This document shows, piece after piece, positions 18,369 to 28,250 of a DNA stretch of 64,000 nucleotides (position 1 is its first letter; every line of letters begins with the position of its first letter). The notes under the pieces are model-generated. The model made no database searches. It had not been told where the DNA came from and worked only from the letters and a program-made list of their open reading frames with translations. The translations under genes and the position numbers were made by a program. The DNA is from Jejubacter calystegiae (GTDB lineage Bacteria > Pseudomonadota > Gammaproteobacteria > Enterobacterales > Enterobacteriaceae). The DNA is taken from assembly GCF_005671395.1 (NCBI RefSeq), contig NZ_CP040428.1, positions 4,402,001 to 4,466,000 on the forward strand. Direction: 5' to 3'.

Positions 18369-19523
18369 ATGAGTGAATTTTTACTGAAACCGCGGATTTG
18401 TTTCGGTCAGGACGCCCTCTCGGTGCTGAACGAACTTTCCGCCCGCAGCGTACTGCTGGTGACCGATAAAGCGATGGTCAAATTTGGCCTTGCCGGGCGC
18501 GTGACCCAGTTGTTATGTCAGCGCGGTATCGCCTGGCAGGTGTGGGACGATGTGCAGGCGGATCCGGATATCGCCACCGTGGTTCGCGGTATGAAGCTAA
18601 TGGATAACCATTACCCGGACCTGGTTATCGCGCTCGGCGGCGGTTCGGTTATCGACGCGGCTAAAGCGGTTATTTTCGCCCTGGCGCAAACCTGCCCGCA
18701 GGCGCACCGTCCGCGCCCCAGCTTTGTCGCCATCCCCACCACCAGCGGCACCGGTTCGGAAGTCACTGCCTTCTCGGTGGTGAAAGCCAACGAGGAAAAA
18801 CTGGTGCTGGTGGATGCTTCTCTACTGCCGGATATCGCCATTTTGGATCCAACGCTGGTGGCTTCAGTGCCGCCAGCGATTACCGCCGACACCGGCATGG
18901 ATGTACTTTGCCACGCCATTGAAGCCTACGTCTCCCGAGCCGCCAGCGACTTTTCCGACGCGCTGGCGGAAAAAGTGGTGCAGCAGGTATTCCGCTATCT
19001 GCCGACCTGCTGGCGCAGCGGCGGCGATCTGCAGGCGCGCGAAAAAATGCATAACGCCTCCTGCATGGCAGGTATGGCCTTCACCAACGCGTCGCTGGGC
19101 ATCACCCACAGCCTGGCTCATGCCCTTGGCGGCGTTTTTCGCGTGCCCCATGGCCGCGCCAACGCCCTGCTGATGGCAGAAGCGGTGGCGTGGAACGCCG
19201 ACTTCCACGGCCAGTGCGACACCCACGCAGCACAGAAATATAGCCGCCTGGCGCATCTGCTGGATCTGCCCGCCAGCACGCCGCGCCAGGGCGTCGCCAG
19301 CCTGCTGGCCGCCATTCAGGCCTTAAAAGACGAAATGAATATGCCCGTCTGCATCAGCGACACCGGCATTGAGCCATTTGAATTCGAACGACGGCTACCG
19401 GAGATGGTCGGCCAGGCGCTACGCGACAGCTGTACCCCAACCAACCCACGTGCGCCCGCCCCCAATGCCTTAACCGAGCTTTATCGCCGGGCCTGGTCCG
19501 GTAATCCCGTACAGGGCAACTGA
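18369..19523 (+). CDS. cutO: Iron-dependent alcohol dehydrogenase of the choline microcompartment
   Basis: The 384-residue group III (iron-type) alcohol dehydrogenase reduces acetaldehyde to ethanol and so regenerates NAD+ for the aldehyde dehydrogenase. It carries the nucleotide motif [13 protein letters not shown] and the metal-ligand regions [18 protein letters not shown] and [14 protein letters not shown] with their histidines. The ATG at 18369 follows AAGGAG at a somewhat long spacing; a GTG at 18357 sits too close to that site. It lies just before cutC. Confidence 0.94.
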   Translation: MSEFLLKPRICFGQDALSVLNELSARSVLLVTDKAMVKFGLAGRVTQLLCQRGIAWQVWDDVQADPDIATVVRGMKLMDNHYPDLVIALGGGSVIDAAKAVIFALAQTCPQAHRPRPSFVAIPTTSGTGSEVTAFSVVKANEEKLVLVDASLLPDIAILDPTLVASVPPAITADTGMDVLCHAIEAYVSRAASDFSDALAEKVVQQVFRYLPTCWRSGGDLQAREKMHNASCMAGMAFTNASLGITHSLAHALGGVFRVPHGRANALLMAEAVAWNADFHGQCDTHAAQKYSRLAHLLDLPASTPRQGVASLLAAIQALKDEMNMPVCISDTGIEPFEFERRLPEMVGQALRDSCTPTNPRAPAPNALTELYRRAWSGNPVQGN

Positions 19524-19548
19524 TAACAAGATTTGGAGAACCTTACCC

Positions 19549-22500
19549 ATGGCACACTACAACTTAACGCCGCGCGTCAAAGTGCTGGCAGACCGTTTAC
19601 TCTCACAAAACGGCACCCTGTGCAGCGAACACGCCGCGATCCTCAGCGCGCTGGATAGCGATATCGCCGGGCTCCCCGCCGCCGTCAAACCGGCTCGCCG
19701 TTTCTATGAATTGATGCGCCAGTTGCCGCTGACCATCAGCGCAGACGAACTGATTGTCGGCAACCAGACCCGTAAACCGCATGGGACGATTTTCCATGAC
19801 GAAAGCGCAACCCAGCGCCCATCGACTTTCCAGTTCCTCAACCTCAACAGCGATCTGGATTCACCGGACTACAAACTGGTAGTCGAAAAAGGGGTACTGG
19901 CGATTAAGCACCAGTTAGAAGAGAAAACCCGCGCGCTCGGCAGCGCGGTCAGCCGCAGCGGCATGGATGAAATCAACGGCTGCCGCGCCGCCGCCTACGC
20001 CTGCGACGCCCTGCTGGCGCTGTCGCAAAACCTGGCCACCAGCGCCGAACAGCTGGCCGCCGCGGAAAGCAACACCTACCGTAAAGCCGAACTGTTAGAA
20101 AGCGCGGCGATTCTGCACCACGTTCCGGCCCATCCGGCGCGTAATTTCAAGGAAGCCTGCCAGGCGTTCTATCTGTTTCAACTGGCGCTACAGTTGGATA
20201 ACGGTAGCTACGCGGTCAACCCGGAAGGCGCGGACAAAGCGCTGCTGCCTTACTTCCAGCGCGATATCAGTAGCGGCGCGCTGAATACTCAGCAGGCGTA
20301 TGAAATCGTCGAATGCCTGTGGTTCAAGCTGGCGGAGCTGAGCGAAGTCCGCGCCGCCTGTGCGGTCGACGGCTATCCGATGCTCGACGCCATGCTGCAC
20401 GGCGCAAGCTTCAATAACGCCGGGATCAACGAACTCTCTGAGATGTTTATCAGCGCCCAGCGCAACCTCAGCGCGCTGAATCTGCCGGTGCGTCTGTTTA
20501 GCGGCCTACAACAGGTCAGCCACGTACCGTTCGCCGCCAGCGCCGACACCCCGGTGATGGAGGGCCTAACGCCGCGCATGCAGCGTCTGCGTAACCACTA
20601 CCTGACGGTGCGTCCGAGCGTCTCTATCTATCGCGCGCTGGCCTTTACCGAAGTGGTGAAAGCCAATCCGGGGATGCCGACTATTCTGCTGCGGGCGAAA
20701 GCCTTTCGCCACGCCTGCGAGACCGCGCCAATTCTGATTCAGGACGACGAGCTGATCGTTGGCCATCCGTGCGGCAAGCCACGCGCGGGCGCCTTCTCGC
20801 CGGATATCGCCTGGCGCTGGGTACGCGACGAACTCGACACCATGAGCACCCGCCCGCAGGATCCGTTTGAAATCAGCGAAGCAGATAAAAAGACCATTCG
20901 CGAAGAGATCGTGCCGTTCTGGGAAGGCCGTTCGCTGGATGAGATCTGTGAAGCGCAATACCGCGAAGCTGGCGTCTGGGCTTTCAGCGGCGAAACCTTC
21001 GTCAGCGACCTCTCCTACCACCAGATTAACGGCGGCGGCGACACCTGCCCGGGCTACGATGTGCTGCTGTTCACCAAAGGGATGAACGGCATTAAAGCCG
21101 ACGCCGAGGCGCACCTTGCCAGCCTGAGCATGGAGAACCCGGAAGATATCGACCGCATCTACTACTACAAAGCGTCGATTGAAACCTGCGAAGGGGTGAT
21201 TAACTATGCCCGCCGCATCGCCGCCCGCGCCCGCGAACTGGCCGCCATGGAGCAAAACGCCCAGCGCCGCGCTGAGCTACTGACCATCGCGGAAGTGAAC
21301 GAAAACGTGCCAGCCAATCCACCGAAAACCCTGCAGGAAGCGCTGCAGAGCATCTGGACCGTCGAATCGCTGTTTGAAATCGAAGAGAACCAGACCGGCC
21401 TGTCGCTGGGCCGCGTAGACCAGTACTGCTATCCGATGTTCGAAGCCGACATTCGCGAAGGCCGCCTGACCCACGATTCCGCACTGGAACTGCTGCAGGC
21501 GTTCATCATTAAATGCGCCGAACTGATGTGGATGTCGAGCGAACTGGGTGCGAAATACTTCGCCGGTTATCAACCGTTTATCAACCTGACCGTTGGCGGT
21601 CAGAAGCGTACCGGCGGCGACGCCTGTAACGACCTGACCTATCTGATTATGGATGCCGTGCGCTTTGTGAAGGTCTATCAGCCTTCACTCGCCTGCCGCA
21701 TCCACAACCAGTCACCGCAAAAATATATGGAAAAAATTGTCGACGTTGTCAAGGCCGGTATGGGATTCCCGGCCTGTCACTTCGATGATTCCCATATCAA
21801 GATGATGCTGCGTAAGGGATTTGATTTTGAAGACGCGCGCGACTACTGCCTGATGGGCTGCGTCGAACCGCAAAAATCCGGACGTATCTATCAGTGGACC
21901 TCTACGGGCTACACCCAGTGGCCGATCGCGATCGAGTTCGTCCTGAACCGCGGTCGTATGGTGCTGTTCGATAGCTATCAGGGGCTGGACACCGGCGAAC
22001 TGTGCGAACTGCGCACCTTTGAAGATTTCGACACGGCGGTGAAAAAACAGATTGCCCATATCGTGCGCCTGTCGGCGATCGGCACCGTTATCAGCCAGCG
22101 CGTTCATCGCGACGTTGCGCCGAAGCCGCTGATGTCGCTGCTAGTGGAGGGCTGCATGGAAAGCGGCAAAGATGTCGCCGCCGGTGGCGCGATGGTCAAC
22201 CACGGGCCGGGGCTCATTTTCTCCGGGCTCGCGACCTACGTCGACTCCATGGCCGCCATTCACAAGCTGGTGTATCAGGATAAGAAATATACCCTTGAGC
22301 AGATCCGCGATGCGTTGCTGGCTAACTTTGAAGGTTTTGAAGCGCTGCGCCGTGACTGCCTGAACGCGCCGAAATACGGTAACGACGATAACTATGTCGA
22401 CCAGTACGCGCTGGATATTACCGAATGGACCGAGAAAGAGTGCCGGAAGTACAAGATGCTCTACTCGACCCTCAGCCACGGCACCCTGTCTATTTCCAAT

Positions 22501-22935
22501 AACACGCCGATTGGCGAGCTAACCAACGCCACGCCGAATGGCCGCCTGGCGTGGATGCCGCTCTCCGACGGAATCAGCCCGACTCAGGGCGCGGATAAGC
22601 AGGGGCCGACGGCGATTATTAAGTCGGTCAGCAAGATGAACGTCGAAACCATGAATATCGGCATGGTACATAACTTTAAGTTCCTCAAAGGGTTGCTGGA
22701 TACCCCGGAAGGCCGCCACGGCTTGATTACGCTGCTGCGCACCGCCTCCATTCTCGGCAACGGCCAGATGCAGTTCAGTTACGTCGATAACGAAGTGCTG
22801 AAGAAGGCGCAGCAGGAGCCGGAGAAATACCGCGACCTGATTGTTCGCGTTGCCGGTTACAGCGCCTATTTCGTCGAACTGTGCAAAGAAGTTCAGGATG
22901 AAATTATCAGCCGTACTGTCATCGAGAAATTCTGA
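19549..22935 (+). CDS. cutC: Choline trimethylamine-lyase CutC, long form
   Basis: The 1128-residue glycyl radical enzyme cleaves choline to trimethylamine and acetaldehyde anaerobically. Asp498 ([10 protein letters not shown]), Cys771 and Glu773 (LMGCVEPQ), Thr784 (YQWTST) and the radical Gly1103 (RVAGYSAYF) are all present. They match the characterised short CutC residues D216, C489, E491, T502 and G821 with a constant offset of 282, so the fold and choline pocket are intact and the extra length is N-terminal. The extension ([25 protein letters not shown]) resembles the start of the catalytic core ([26 protein letters not shown]), so it looks like a duplicated glycyl-radical N-terminal domain, possibly for encapsulation. 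CutD, encoded next, installs the radical. Confidence 0.98.
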   Translation: MAHYNLTPRVKVLADRLLSQNGTLCSEHAAILSALDSDIAGLPAAVKPARRFYELMRQLPLTISADELIVGNQTRKPHGTIFHDESATQRPSTFQFLNLNSDLDSPDYKLVVEKGVLAIKHQLEEKTRALGSAVSRSGMDEINGCRAAAYACDALLALSQNLATSAEQLAAAESNTYRKAELLESAAILHHVPAHPARNFKEACQAFYLFQLALQLDNGSYAVNPEGADKALLPYFQRDISSGALNTQQAYEIVECLWFKLAELSEVRAACAVDGYPMLDAMLHGASFNNAGINELSEMFISAQRNLSALNLPVRLFSGLQQVSHVPFAASADTPVMEGLTPRMQRLRNHYLTVRPSVSIYRALAFTEVVKANPGMPTILLRAKAFRHACETAPILIQDDELIVGHPCGKPRAGAFSPDIAWRWVRDELDTMSTRPQDPFEISEADKKTIREEIVPFWEGRSLDEICEAQYREAGVWAFSGETFVSDLSYHQINGGGDTCPGYDVLLFTKGMNGIKADAEAHLASLSMENPEDIDRIYYYKASIETCEGVINYARRIAARARELAAMEQNAQRRAELLTIAEVNENVPANPPKTLQEALQSIWTVESLFEIEENQTGLSLGRVDQYCYPMFEADIREGRLTHDSALELLQAFIIKCAELMWMSSELGAKYFAGYQPFINLTVGGQKRTGGDACNDLTYLIMDAVRFVKVYQPSLACRIHNQSPQKYMEKIVDVVKAGMGFPACHFDDSHIKMMLRKGFDFEDARDYCLMGCVEPQKSGRIYQWTSTGYTQWPIAIEFVLNRGRMVLFDSYQGLDTGELCELRTFEDFDTAVKKQIAHIVRLSAIGTVISQRVHRDVAPKPLMSLLVEGCMESGKDVAAGGAMVNHGPGLIFSGLATYVDSMAAIHKLVYQDKKYTLEQIRDALLANFEGFEALRRDCLNAPKYGNDDNYVDQYALDITEWTEKECRKYKMLYSTLSHGTLSISNNTPIGELTNATPNGRLAWMPLSDGISPTQGADKQGPTAIIKSVSKMNVETMNIGMVHNFKFLKGLLDTPEGRHGLITLLRTASILGNGQMQFSYVDNEVLKKAQQEPEKYRDLIVRVAGYSAYFVELCKEVQDEIISRTVIEKF

Positions 22936-22991
22936 TAGCGGTATTAACGTTGTAGGACAGGGATGTCCATAATATTTTTCTGGAGGTACGC

Positions 22992-23939
22992 GTGAGCGAC
23001 AATAAAGAATTAACCGGGCGTATATTCAACATTCAGAAATATTCAATCTATGATGGCGATGGTATCCGTACACTGGTTTTTTTCAAAGGCTGCAATATAC
23101 GCTGTCCCTGGTGTTCTAATCCAGAAGGACTTTCCAGCCAGTTCCAGGTCATGTTTTCTAATGATAAATGCATTAATTGCGGCGCCTGTATCGACGTCTG
23201 CCCTGTTGGTATTCACTATCGCACTCAGAAAAATGGTGAAGTGAAGCATTTCATCAATCGGGAAAAGGAGTGTATCGGCTGCCGAAAGTGTCAGGACATT
23301 TGCACCCAGGGCGCACTGGATATTGTCGGTAAAGACGTCACCGTCAGTGAACTGATGGAGATCATTATGCAGGACTATGATTTCTATATCTCTTCCGGTG
23401 GCGGCGTAACCATTGGCGGCGGAGAAATGAGCCTGCAGACTGATTTTGCTGTCGCCCTGTTTAGCGAATGCAAAAAAATGATGATTAATACCGCCGTCGA
23501 GACCCAGGGCACAACGTCACTGGAAAATTATCAAAAGTTAGCGCCGGTCACCGACACTTTTCTGTTCGATATTAAGCAAATTAATAGTCAACACCATAAG
23601 ACCATGTTCGGCATCGGTAATGAAAGCATTCGTCGTAACCTTGAATGGCTGGTGGATTCCGGCGTCAGTGTCATTATTCGGATGCCGTTAATTCGCGGGT
23701 ATAACGACTCATGGGAGGCGATTACCGGCACTATTGATTATGTACAAAAATTATCCCGGCGCGGCAACATCCGCCGTATTGATATATTGCCCTATCACCA
23801 ACTCGGTCGGAAAAAATATGAACGACTGGATCTGCCCTATCCCATTACCGGGGATCCATCTTACCTTCCGGAGGAATTAGAACAGCTGGAAAAATTCTTC
23901 CGGACATTTGATTTTGATATCCGTTTAGTTCGCCATTGA
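22992..23939 (+). CDS. cutD: CutC-activating radical SAM enzyme CutD
   Basis: The 315-residue activase has the radical-SAM cluster motif FFKGCNIRCPWCSNPEG (Cys34, Cys38, Cys41) and an inserted pair of ferredoxin-like clusters (CINCGACIDVCPVG and CIGCRKCQDICTQG), typical of glycyl-radical activases. It abstracts hydrogen from Gly1103 of CutC using S-adenosylmethionine. The start is GTG at 22992 behind TGGAGGTACGC. It follows cutC by 56 bases. Confidence 0.97.
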   Translation: MSDNKELTGRIFNIQKYSIYDGDGIRTLVFFKGCNIRCPWCSNPEGLSSQFQVMFSNDKCINCGACIDVCPVGIHYRTQKNGEVKHFINREKECIGCRKCQDICTQGALDIVGKDVTVSELMEIIMQDYDFYISSGGGVTIGGGEMSLQTDFAVALFSECKKMMINTAVETQGTTSLENYQKLAPVTDTFLFDIKQINSQHHKTMFGIGNESIRRNLEWLVDSGVSVIIRMPLIRGYNDSWEAITGTIDYVQKLSRRGNIRRIDILPYHQLGRKKYERLDLPYPITGDPSYLPEELEQLEKFFRTFDFDIRLVRH

Positions 23940-23951
23940 CAGGAGCTGACA

Positions 23952-24353
23952 ATGAAAAGTTTAGGCGTAATTGAAACTCAAGGATTCGTCGCCGCCATTC
24001 AGGCCGTTGACGCCGCCTGTAAAGCCGCAAGCGTTGTCTGCATTGGCTATCGCAAAGTGGGGGCGGGACTGGTCAGCGTTTACTTCGAAGGCGAGATCAG
24101 CGCCATTCACACCGCTATTGCTCGCGGTTGTGCCGTCACCGGTATCAACCACCCCGTTAATTCGCTGGTTATCGCACGCCCGGAACCTGCCGTTATCGAT
24201 ACCCTGAGCACCATAAAAGGACGCCCGACGACAGCGGCCCGTTCACCAGCCGCAGCGGCAGACGTTGCGGTGGAACCAAAGTCGGTGCAGGTACCGATAA
24301 CACAGGCGGAGGAAGGTAAGAGCACCGCATTGAAGAAAGGGAAAAAGGCATGA
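23952..24353 (+). CDS. cmcE: Microcompartment hexamer shell protein with C-terminal tail (CmcE-type)
   Basis: The 133-residue protein has one BMC domain (SLGVIETQGFVAAIQAVDAA, VGAGLVSVYFEGEISAIHTA) and a tail of about 45 residues rich in Ala, Pro and Lys ending KKGKKA. The tail is absent from CmcA-C and may face the lumen or cytoplasm. It lies 12 bases after cutD and its stop overlaps the next start as ATGA. Confidence 0.93.
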   Translation: MKSLGVIETQGFVAAIQAVDAACKAASVVCIGYRKVGAGLVSVYFEGEISAIHTAIARGCAVTGINHPVNSLVIARPEPAVIDTLSTIKGRPTTAARSPAAAADVAVEPKSVQVPITQAEEGKSTALKKGKKA

Positions 24354-24970
24354 TCGACTCCCTGCTACAGCAAAGAATTTTCGCCCAACTGGCGGCTGTG
24401 AAGCGCGATATTCCGGTGGGGATCTCCAACCGTCACGTCCACCTGGCCCAACAGGATGTTGAATCGCTGTTCGGCAAGGGCTATGCCCTGACGCCGCTTA
24501 AGCCCCTGCGTCAGCCGGGACAATTCGCCGCTCAGGAGTGTGTCACCGTAGTCGGGCCGAAAGGTTCGCTGACCCGAGTGCGGGTGCTCGGCCCCACCCG
24601 CCCGATATCGCAGTTGGAGATCTCCCGCGCCGACGCCTTTACCCTTGGGATTAAAGCCCCACTACGTGAGTCCGGCCAACTGGATAATGCGGGTAGCGCA
24701 CTGCTCATTGGCCCCGAAGGTCACATTGAGCTGCGTTCGCAAGTGATCTGCGCCTGGCGGCATATCCATATGTCTCCCCAGGACGCCAACCAGTTTCATG
24801 TTCGCAACGGCCAGAAGGTGAGCGTGCGTAGCTGCGGCGAACGCCAGCTGACCTTTGATGAAGTGGTGGTGCGCGTGCGCGACGATTTCGCGCTGGAATT
24901 TCATATCGACACCGAAGAGGCCAATGCAGCCGGGTTAAAAAACGGCGCACTGGTTACGTTGATGGGGTAA
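24350..24970 (+). CDS. cutH: PduL-type phosphate propanoyl/acetyltransferase
   Basis: The 206-residue PduL-family enzyme converts acetyl-CoA and phosphate to acetyl phosphate, recycling CoA inside the shell. Metal-binding histidine regions are visible as VGISNRHVHLAQQDVESLFG near the N-terminus and ICAWRHIHMSPQDANQF in the second domain. The N-terminal helix before them (SLLQQRIFAQLAAVKRD) resembles an encapsulation peptide. It overlaps cmcE by four bases. The symbol follows choline-locus naming and is less certain than the function. Confidence 0.92.
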   Translation: MIDSLLQQRIFAQLAAVKRDIPVGISNRHVHLAQQDVESLFGKGYALTPLKPLRQPGQFAAQECVTVVGPKGSLTRVRVLGPTRPISQLEISRADAFTLGIKAPLRESGQLDNAGSALLIGPEGHIELRSQVICAWRHIHMSPQDANQFHVRNGQKVSVRSCGERQLTFDEVVVRVRDDFALEFHIDTEEANAAGLKNGALVTLMG

Positions 24971-24982
24971 CGGAGAGACGCC

Positions 24983-25651
24983 ATGACCGACGAACAGATG
25001 GAGCATCTGGTAACGCGAATTATCCAACGGCTACAGCCGCCGGTATTGGTGATGGTCACCGCCGCCGCTGGCTATCGGCAGACCATCCGTCAGCGTCTGT
25101 CGGTCTGCGGGCAGACGCTGCATTTCATCCTGGATGATGACATAACAGACAGCGCTGAATGGCAGAGTCTGGGGAAAGTTCTGCCAGCCGGTCTGTGGCG
25201 GGAAACGCTGCCGCCGGAACCGTATCGGGCGCTACTGCTGCCCTTTCTTGACTATCCACTGGCGGCGGCGTTGATCAACGGTACGCTGAGCAGCCCGATC
25301 GCCCGGCGTCTGCACGAAACCCTGCTCAACGGTACCCCCGTACTGGCGCTGCGTTACCACTGCGATCCCGACAGCGAATTAAATCAACTACGTGGCGCGG
25401 CGGCCGATTCCGCCTATGCCGGACACATGCGGGCAACGCTCGCCCGACTGGCCGAATGCGGCGTTACGCTGTGCTCCATGAACGAACTACTGGAACAACT
25501 GATATCGCGCCAGGAAGCCCCTGCCGGGGCCAGCGGCCCGCGCCGGTATCTCACGGTCACTGACATTGTGAATAATCCGACGCTCGCCACCATTCCCGGC
25601 TCGCTGCTGACCGATGCCGCCAGCGATTTTGTAAAAAACAGAAAGATATAA
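24983..25651 (+). CDS. Conserved microcompartment-locus protein of unknown function
   Basis: The 222-residue protein starts with an amphipathic helix (TDEQMEHLVTRIIQRLQ), like encapsulation peptides, then a beta strand (VLVMVTAAAGYRQTIRQRL) reminiscent of flavoprotein-like domains. It resembles in size and content the hypothetical proteins that accompany ethanolamine and choline microcompartment loci (TIGR02536-like), but I cannot assign a reaction. It follows the PduL gene by 12 bases and clearly belongs to the operon. Confidence 0.75.
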   Translation: MTDEQMEHLVTRIIQRLQPPVLVMVTAAAGYRQTIRQRLSVCGQTLHFILDDDITDSAEWQSLGKVLPAGLWRETLPPEPYRALLLPFLDYPLAAALINGTLSSPIARRLHETLLNGTPVLALRYHCDPDSELNQLRGAAADSAYAGHMRATLARLAECGVTLCSMNELLEQLISRQEAPAGASGPRRYLTVTDIVNNPTLATIPGSLLTDAASDFVKNRKI

Positions 25652-25681
25652 CCTTACCTTAACTATACCCGGAGCTTAAAT

Positions 25682-26092
25682 ATGTCATCTAAAACAAAAT
25701 GTTGGTTGTGGATGCTGCTGGTCATCCTTTCGGAAACCTCAGCAACATCGACGCTTAAAATGTTCGGCAGCAGCGAAGGTGTCACTCGTATGTTACTGCT
25801 TGGGCTGCTGATTATTCTTTACTGCACCTGTTACTACTCACTGTCCCGGGCTGTAAAGGATATCCCCGTCGGTCTGGCCTATGCGACCTGGTCCGGTACC
25901 GGTATCCTGGTGGTTTCAACGCTCGGCATGGCGTTCTATGGACAGCATCCGGACACCGCCGCCATCATCGGTATGGCCATTATCGCCAGTGGCATCGTCA
26001 TTATGAACCTGTTTTCAAAAATGGGCAGTGAAGATGAAGAAGCGACGCCCGCTGCGCCGCCGATCTCTGCGAACAAGAAAATCGCCAACTAA
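25682..26092 (+). CDS. Small multidrug resistance (SMR) family transporter, first of a pair
   Basis: The 136-residue protein has four predicted membrane helices and the SMR Glu in helix 1 (LVILSETSATSTLKMF). LAYATWSGTGILVVSTLG is the conserved helix 3 segment. A hydrophilic tail of about 30 residues (KMGSEDEEATPAAPP and beyond) follows helix 4, longer than in EmrE. Together with the next gene it probably forms a heterodimer in the inner membrane. A role in moving choline or trimethylamine-like cations is inferred from its place in the cut operon. Confidence 0.9.
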   Translation: MSSKTKCWLWMLLVILSETSATSTLKMFGSSEGVTRMLLLGLLIILYCTCYYSLSRAVKDIPVGLAYATWSGTGILVVSTLGMAFYGQHPDTAAIIGMAIIASGIVIMNLFSKMGSEDEEATPAAPPISANKKIAN

Positions 26093-26109
26093 CAGGGAAG
26101 GAATACGCT

Positions 26110-26439
26110 ATGTTTAATCTCGGATTTTTATGGCTGGCGCTGTCGATTGGCTCGGAAATTACGGGCACCTCCATGATCAAAAAGACCAACGGCTTTAGCA
26201 AACTGGCCCCTTCTGTGCTAGTAGTTTGCGCCTATGCCCTGTGCTATTTCGCGCTCACCCGCGCGATGAATACCATTCCGGTTGGCGTCGCCTATTCGCT
26301 CTGGTGCGGCTTCGGCATCGTCGGCGTCACTCTGTGTTCAATGATTCTTTATAAGCAAAAACCCGATCTGGCGGCAATCATCGCTATGGCATTGATCATC
26401 AGCGGCGGCGTGATCATGAACGTGTTCTCCACCATGTAA
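26110..26439 (+). CDS. Small multidrug resistance (SMR) family transporter, second of a pair
   Basis: The 109-residue protein has four helices and the SMR glutamate in WLALSIGSEITGTSMIKK; VGVAYSLWCGFGIVGVTL is the helix 3 signature. It has the standard SMR length. It follows the first SMR gene by 17 bases (AGGGAAGGAATACGCT before the ATG), so the two are made together, as for paired SMR proteins such as EbrAB or MdtIJ. Last gene of the microcompartment operon. Confidence 0.91.
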   Translation: MFNLGFLWLALSIGSEITGTSMIKKTNGFSKLAPSVLVVCAYALCYFALTRAMNTIPVGVAYSLWCGFGIVGVTLCSMILYKQKPDLAAIIAMALIISGGVIMNVFSTM

Positions 26440-26455
26440 GGACGCCCGTAAAATA

Positions 26456-26478
26456 AGGCGTGTGCCAGTTCCACGCCT
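26456..26478 (+). terminator. Probable terminator after the microcompartment operon
   Basis: AGGCGTG (26456-26462) pairs perfectly with CACGCCT (26472-26478) and TTTGTCC follows. The T-run is short. It lies 17 bases after the last SMR stop. Confidence 0.55.
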
Positions 26479-26586
26479 TTGTCCTGACTATCTCAGCGTA
26501 TAACCCGAAGCATCTCTCAAACAATAACCACTTTTTTTGTAATGATGAGTTCAGCTATTTCTGACTAATCATACAAGGATATGTTT

Positions 26587-27930
26587 ATGCTGGTTGCGGA
26601 ATTTATCGTCATTATACTCTGTTTGCTGGTCGGCACCCGCTATGGCGGGATGGGGCTGGGGCTGATTAGCGGTATCGGCCTGTTTATTCTCTGTTTTGTC
26701 TTCGGGTTACAGCCGGGAAAACCGCCGGTAGATGTGATGCTCACCATTCTGGCGGTGATCGGCTGCGCCGCCACGCTGCAAAGCGCAGGCGGGCTGAATG
26801 TGATGATGCAGTTTGCCGAACGCCTGCTACGTCGCCATCCCCAACACATTACCCTGCTGGCGCCGCTGACCACCTGGACCCTCACCTTTCTGTGCGGCAC
26901 CGGCCACGTGGTCTACACCATGTTCCCGATTATCTCTGACATCGCGCTGCGGCGCGGCATCCGCCCGGAGCGACCGATGGCGGTGGCTTCCGTCGCTTCG
27001 CAGATGGCGATTACCGCGTCGCCGGTATCGGTGGCGGTGGTGTCGCTGGTTTCGATTCTGGCGGCCGCTCACGGCATTGGCGAACATCTGGGCATTCTGC
27101 AAATCCTGGCAGTCTCGGTGCCCGCTTCGCTGTGCGGCGTGCTGGTAGCCGCCCTGTGGAGCCTGCGACGCGGTAAAGATCTCAACGACGATCCGGCATT
27201 TCAGGAACGCATTAAGGATCCGATTCAGCGTGAGTATATCTATGGCGGCAGCGAAACCCTGATGGACCAGCGTTTTCCGCCAGCGGCATACCGGGCCACC
27301 GCGCTGTTTTTCATCGCAATTCTGGTGGTGGTGATGTTGGGCGCCCTGCCGCAGCTACGCCCCGCATTTGAGGTCAAAGGCGCCCTGCGTCCGCTGTCGA
27401 TGAACCTGACCATCCAGATGATGATGCTGATAGCCGGCGCCGCCATCCTGATTCTGTGCAAAGTCCGCCCGGGTACCATTGCCGAAGGCGCGGTATTTAA
27501 GGCCGGGATGGTGGCGATCTTCTCGGTGTTCGGCGTGGCATGGATGAGCGATACCTTTTTTCAGGCCCATCTGGAAACGCTGAAAATGGCGCTGGAAGGG
27601 GTAGTGCGCGATCATCCATGGAGCTATGCGCTGGTGCTGTTTCTGGTGTCGAAACTGGTGAACAGCCAGGCGGCGGCGCTGACGGCCGTAGCGCCGATGG
27701 GGCTGATGCTGGGGGTGGAACCGAAGATGCTGCTGGCCTTTTTTCCGGCGGCCTACGGCTACTTTATTCTGCCCACTTACCCGAGCGATCTGGCCTGTAT
27801 TGGCTTCGATCGCTCAGGTACTACCCGCATCGGTCGGTTTATCCTCAACCACAGCTTTATTATGCCGGGGCTGATTGGCGTGAGCAGCGCCTGCCTGACC
27901 AGCTGGCTGCTGGTACAGACCTTCTGGTAA
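26587..27930 (+). CDS. Anaerobic C4-dicarboxylate transporter, Dcu family
   Basis: The 447-residue polytopic membrane protein matches the DcuA/DcuB family (FLCGTGHVVYTMFPIISDIA; VASQMAITASPVSVAVVSL; LPTYPSDLACIGFDRSGTTR). These proteins exchange fumarate, malate or aspartate for succinate during anaerobic growth, fitting the anaerobic choline operon just upstream. The ATG at 26587 is chosen because AAGGA lies seven bases before it; an ATG at 26581 is too close to that site. I cannot tell DcuA from DcuB. Confidence 0.9.
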   Translation: MLVAEFIVIILCLLVGTRYGGMGLGLISGIGLFILCFVFGLQPGKPPVDVMLTILAVIGCAATLQSAGGLNVMMQFAERLLRRHPQHITLLAPLTTWTLTFLCGTGHVVYTMFPIISDIALRRGIRPERPMAVASVASQMAITASPVSVAVVSLVSILAAAHGIGEHLGILQILAVSVPASLCGVLVAALWSLRRGKDLNDDPAFQERIKDPIQREYIYGGSETLMDQRFPPAAYRATALFFIAILVVVMLGALPQLRPAFEVKGALRPLSMNLTIQMMMLIAGAAILILCKVRPGTIAEGAVFKAGMVAIFSVFGVAWMSDTFFQAHLETLKMALEGVVRDHPWSYALVLFLVSKLVNSQAAALTAVAPMGLMLGVEPKMLLAFFPAAYGYFILPTYPSDLACIGFDRSGTTRIGRFILNHSFIMPGLIGVSSACLTSWLLVQTFW

Positions 27931-27934
27931 CGCC

Positions 27935-28189
27935 TTAGTGGGTCTCTTCTTTTTCGCCTTTGAATCGAAGTTCGATCAGGGCGATAGCTTTCTGGATAGC
28001 GCGGCGGGTCACCGGATCGGATGCCGCTGCGTTATCGGAAAAGTCGATGGATTTAAGCTGACCGGCCATCTTATCGCGTACTTCCACCGGGGCGATAACG
28101 TCAATGACATCAAGGATCTGCTTAATAACCAACTGGCAGGCAACCACGTCAGAGACCAGTTCCTCTTCGCGGCTCAGGGATTGGGACAT
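27935..28189 (-). CDS. yecF: DUF2594 protein YecF
   Basis: The 84-residue acidic protein ([40 protein letters not shown]) matches the enterobacterial YecF/DUF2594 family of unknown function. GGAGTGAAGT precedes the ATG. It is convergent with the Dcu gene (four bases between stops). In E. coli yecF lies near sdiA and uvrY, further along the same chromosomal region. Confidence 0.9.
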   Translation of the reverse strand: MSQSLSREEELVSDVVACQLVIKQILDVIDVIAPVEVRDKMAGQLKSIDFSDNAAASDPVTRRAIQKAIALIELRFKGEKEETH

Positions 28190-28250
28190 ACTTCACTCCT
28201 TCATTCACGGAAGCGACAGTCTACCTGTCCCGGGCCCTGAAGGGTACCGT

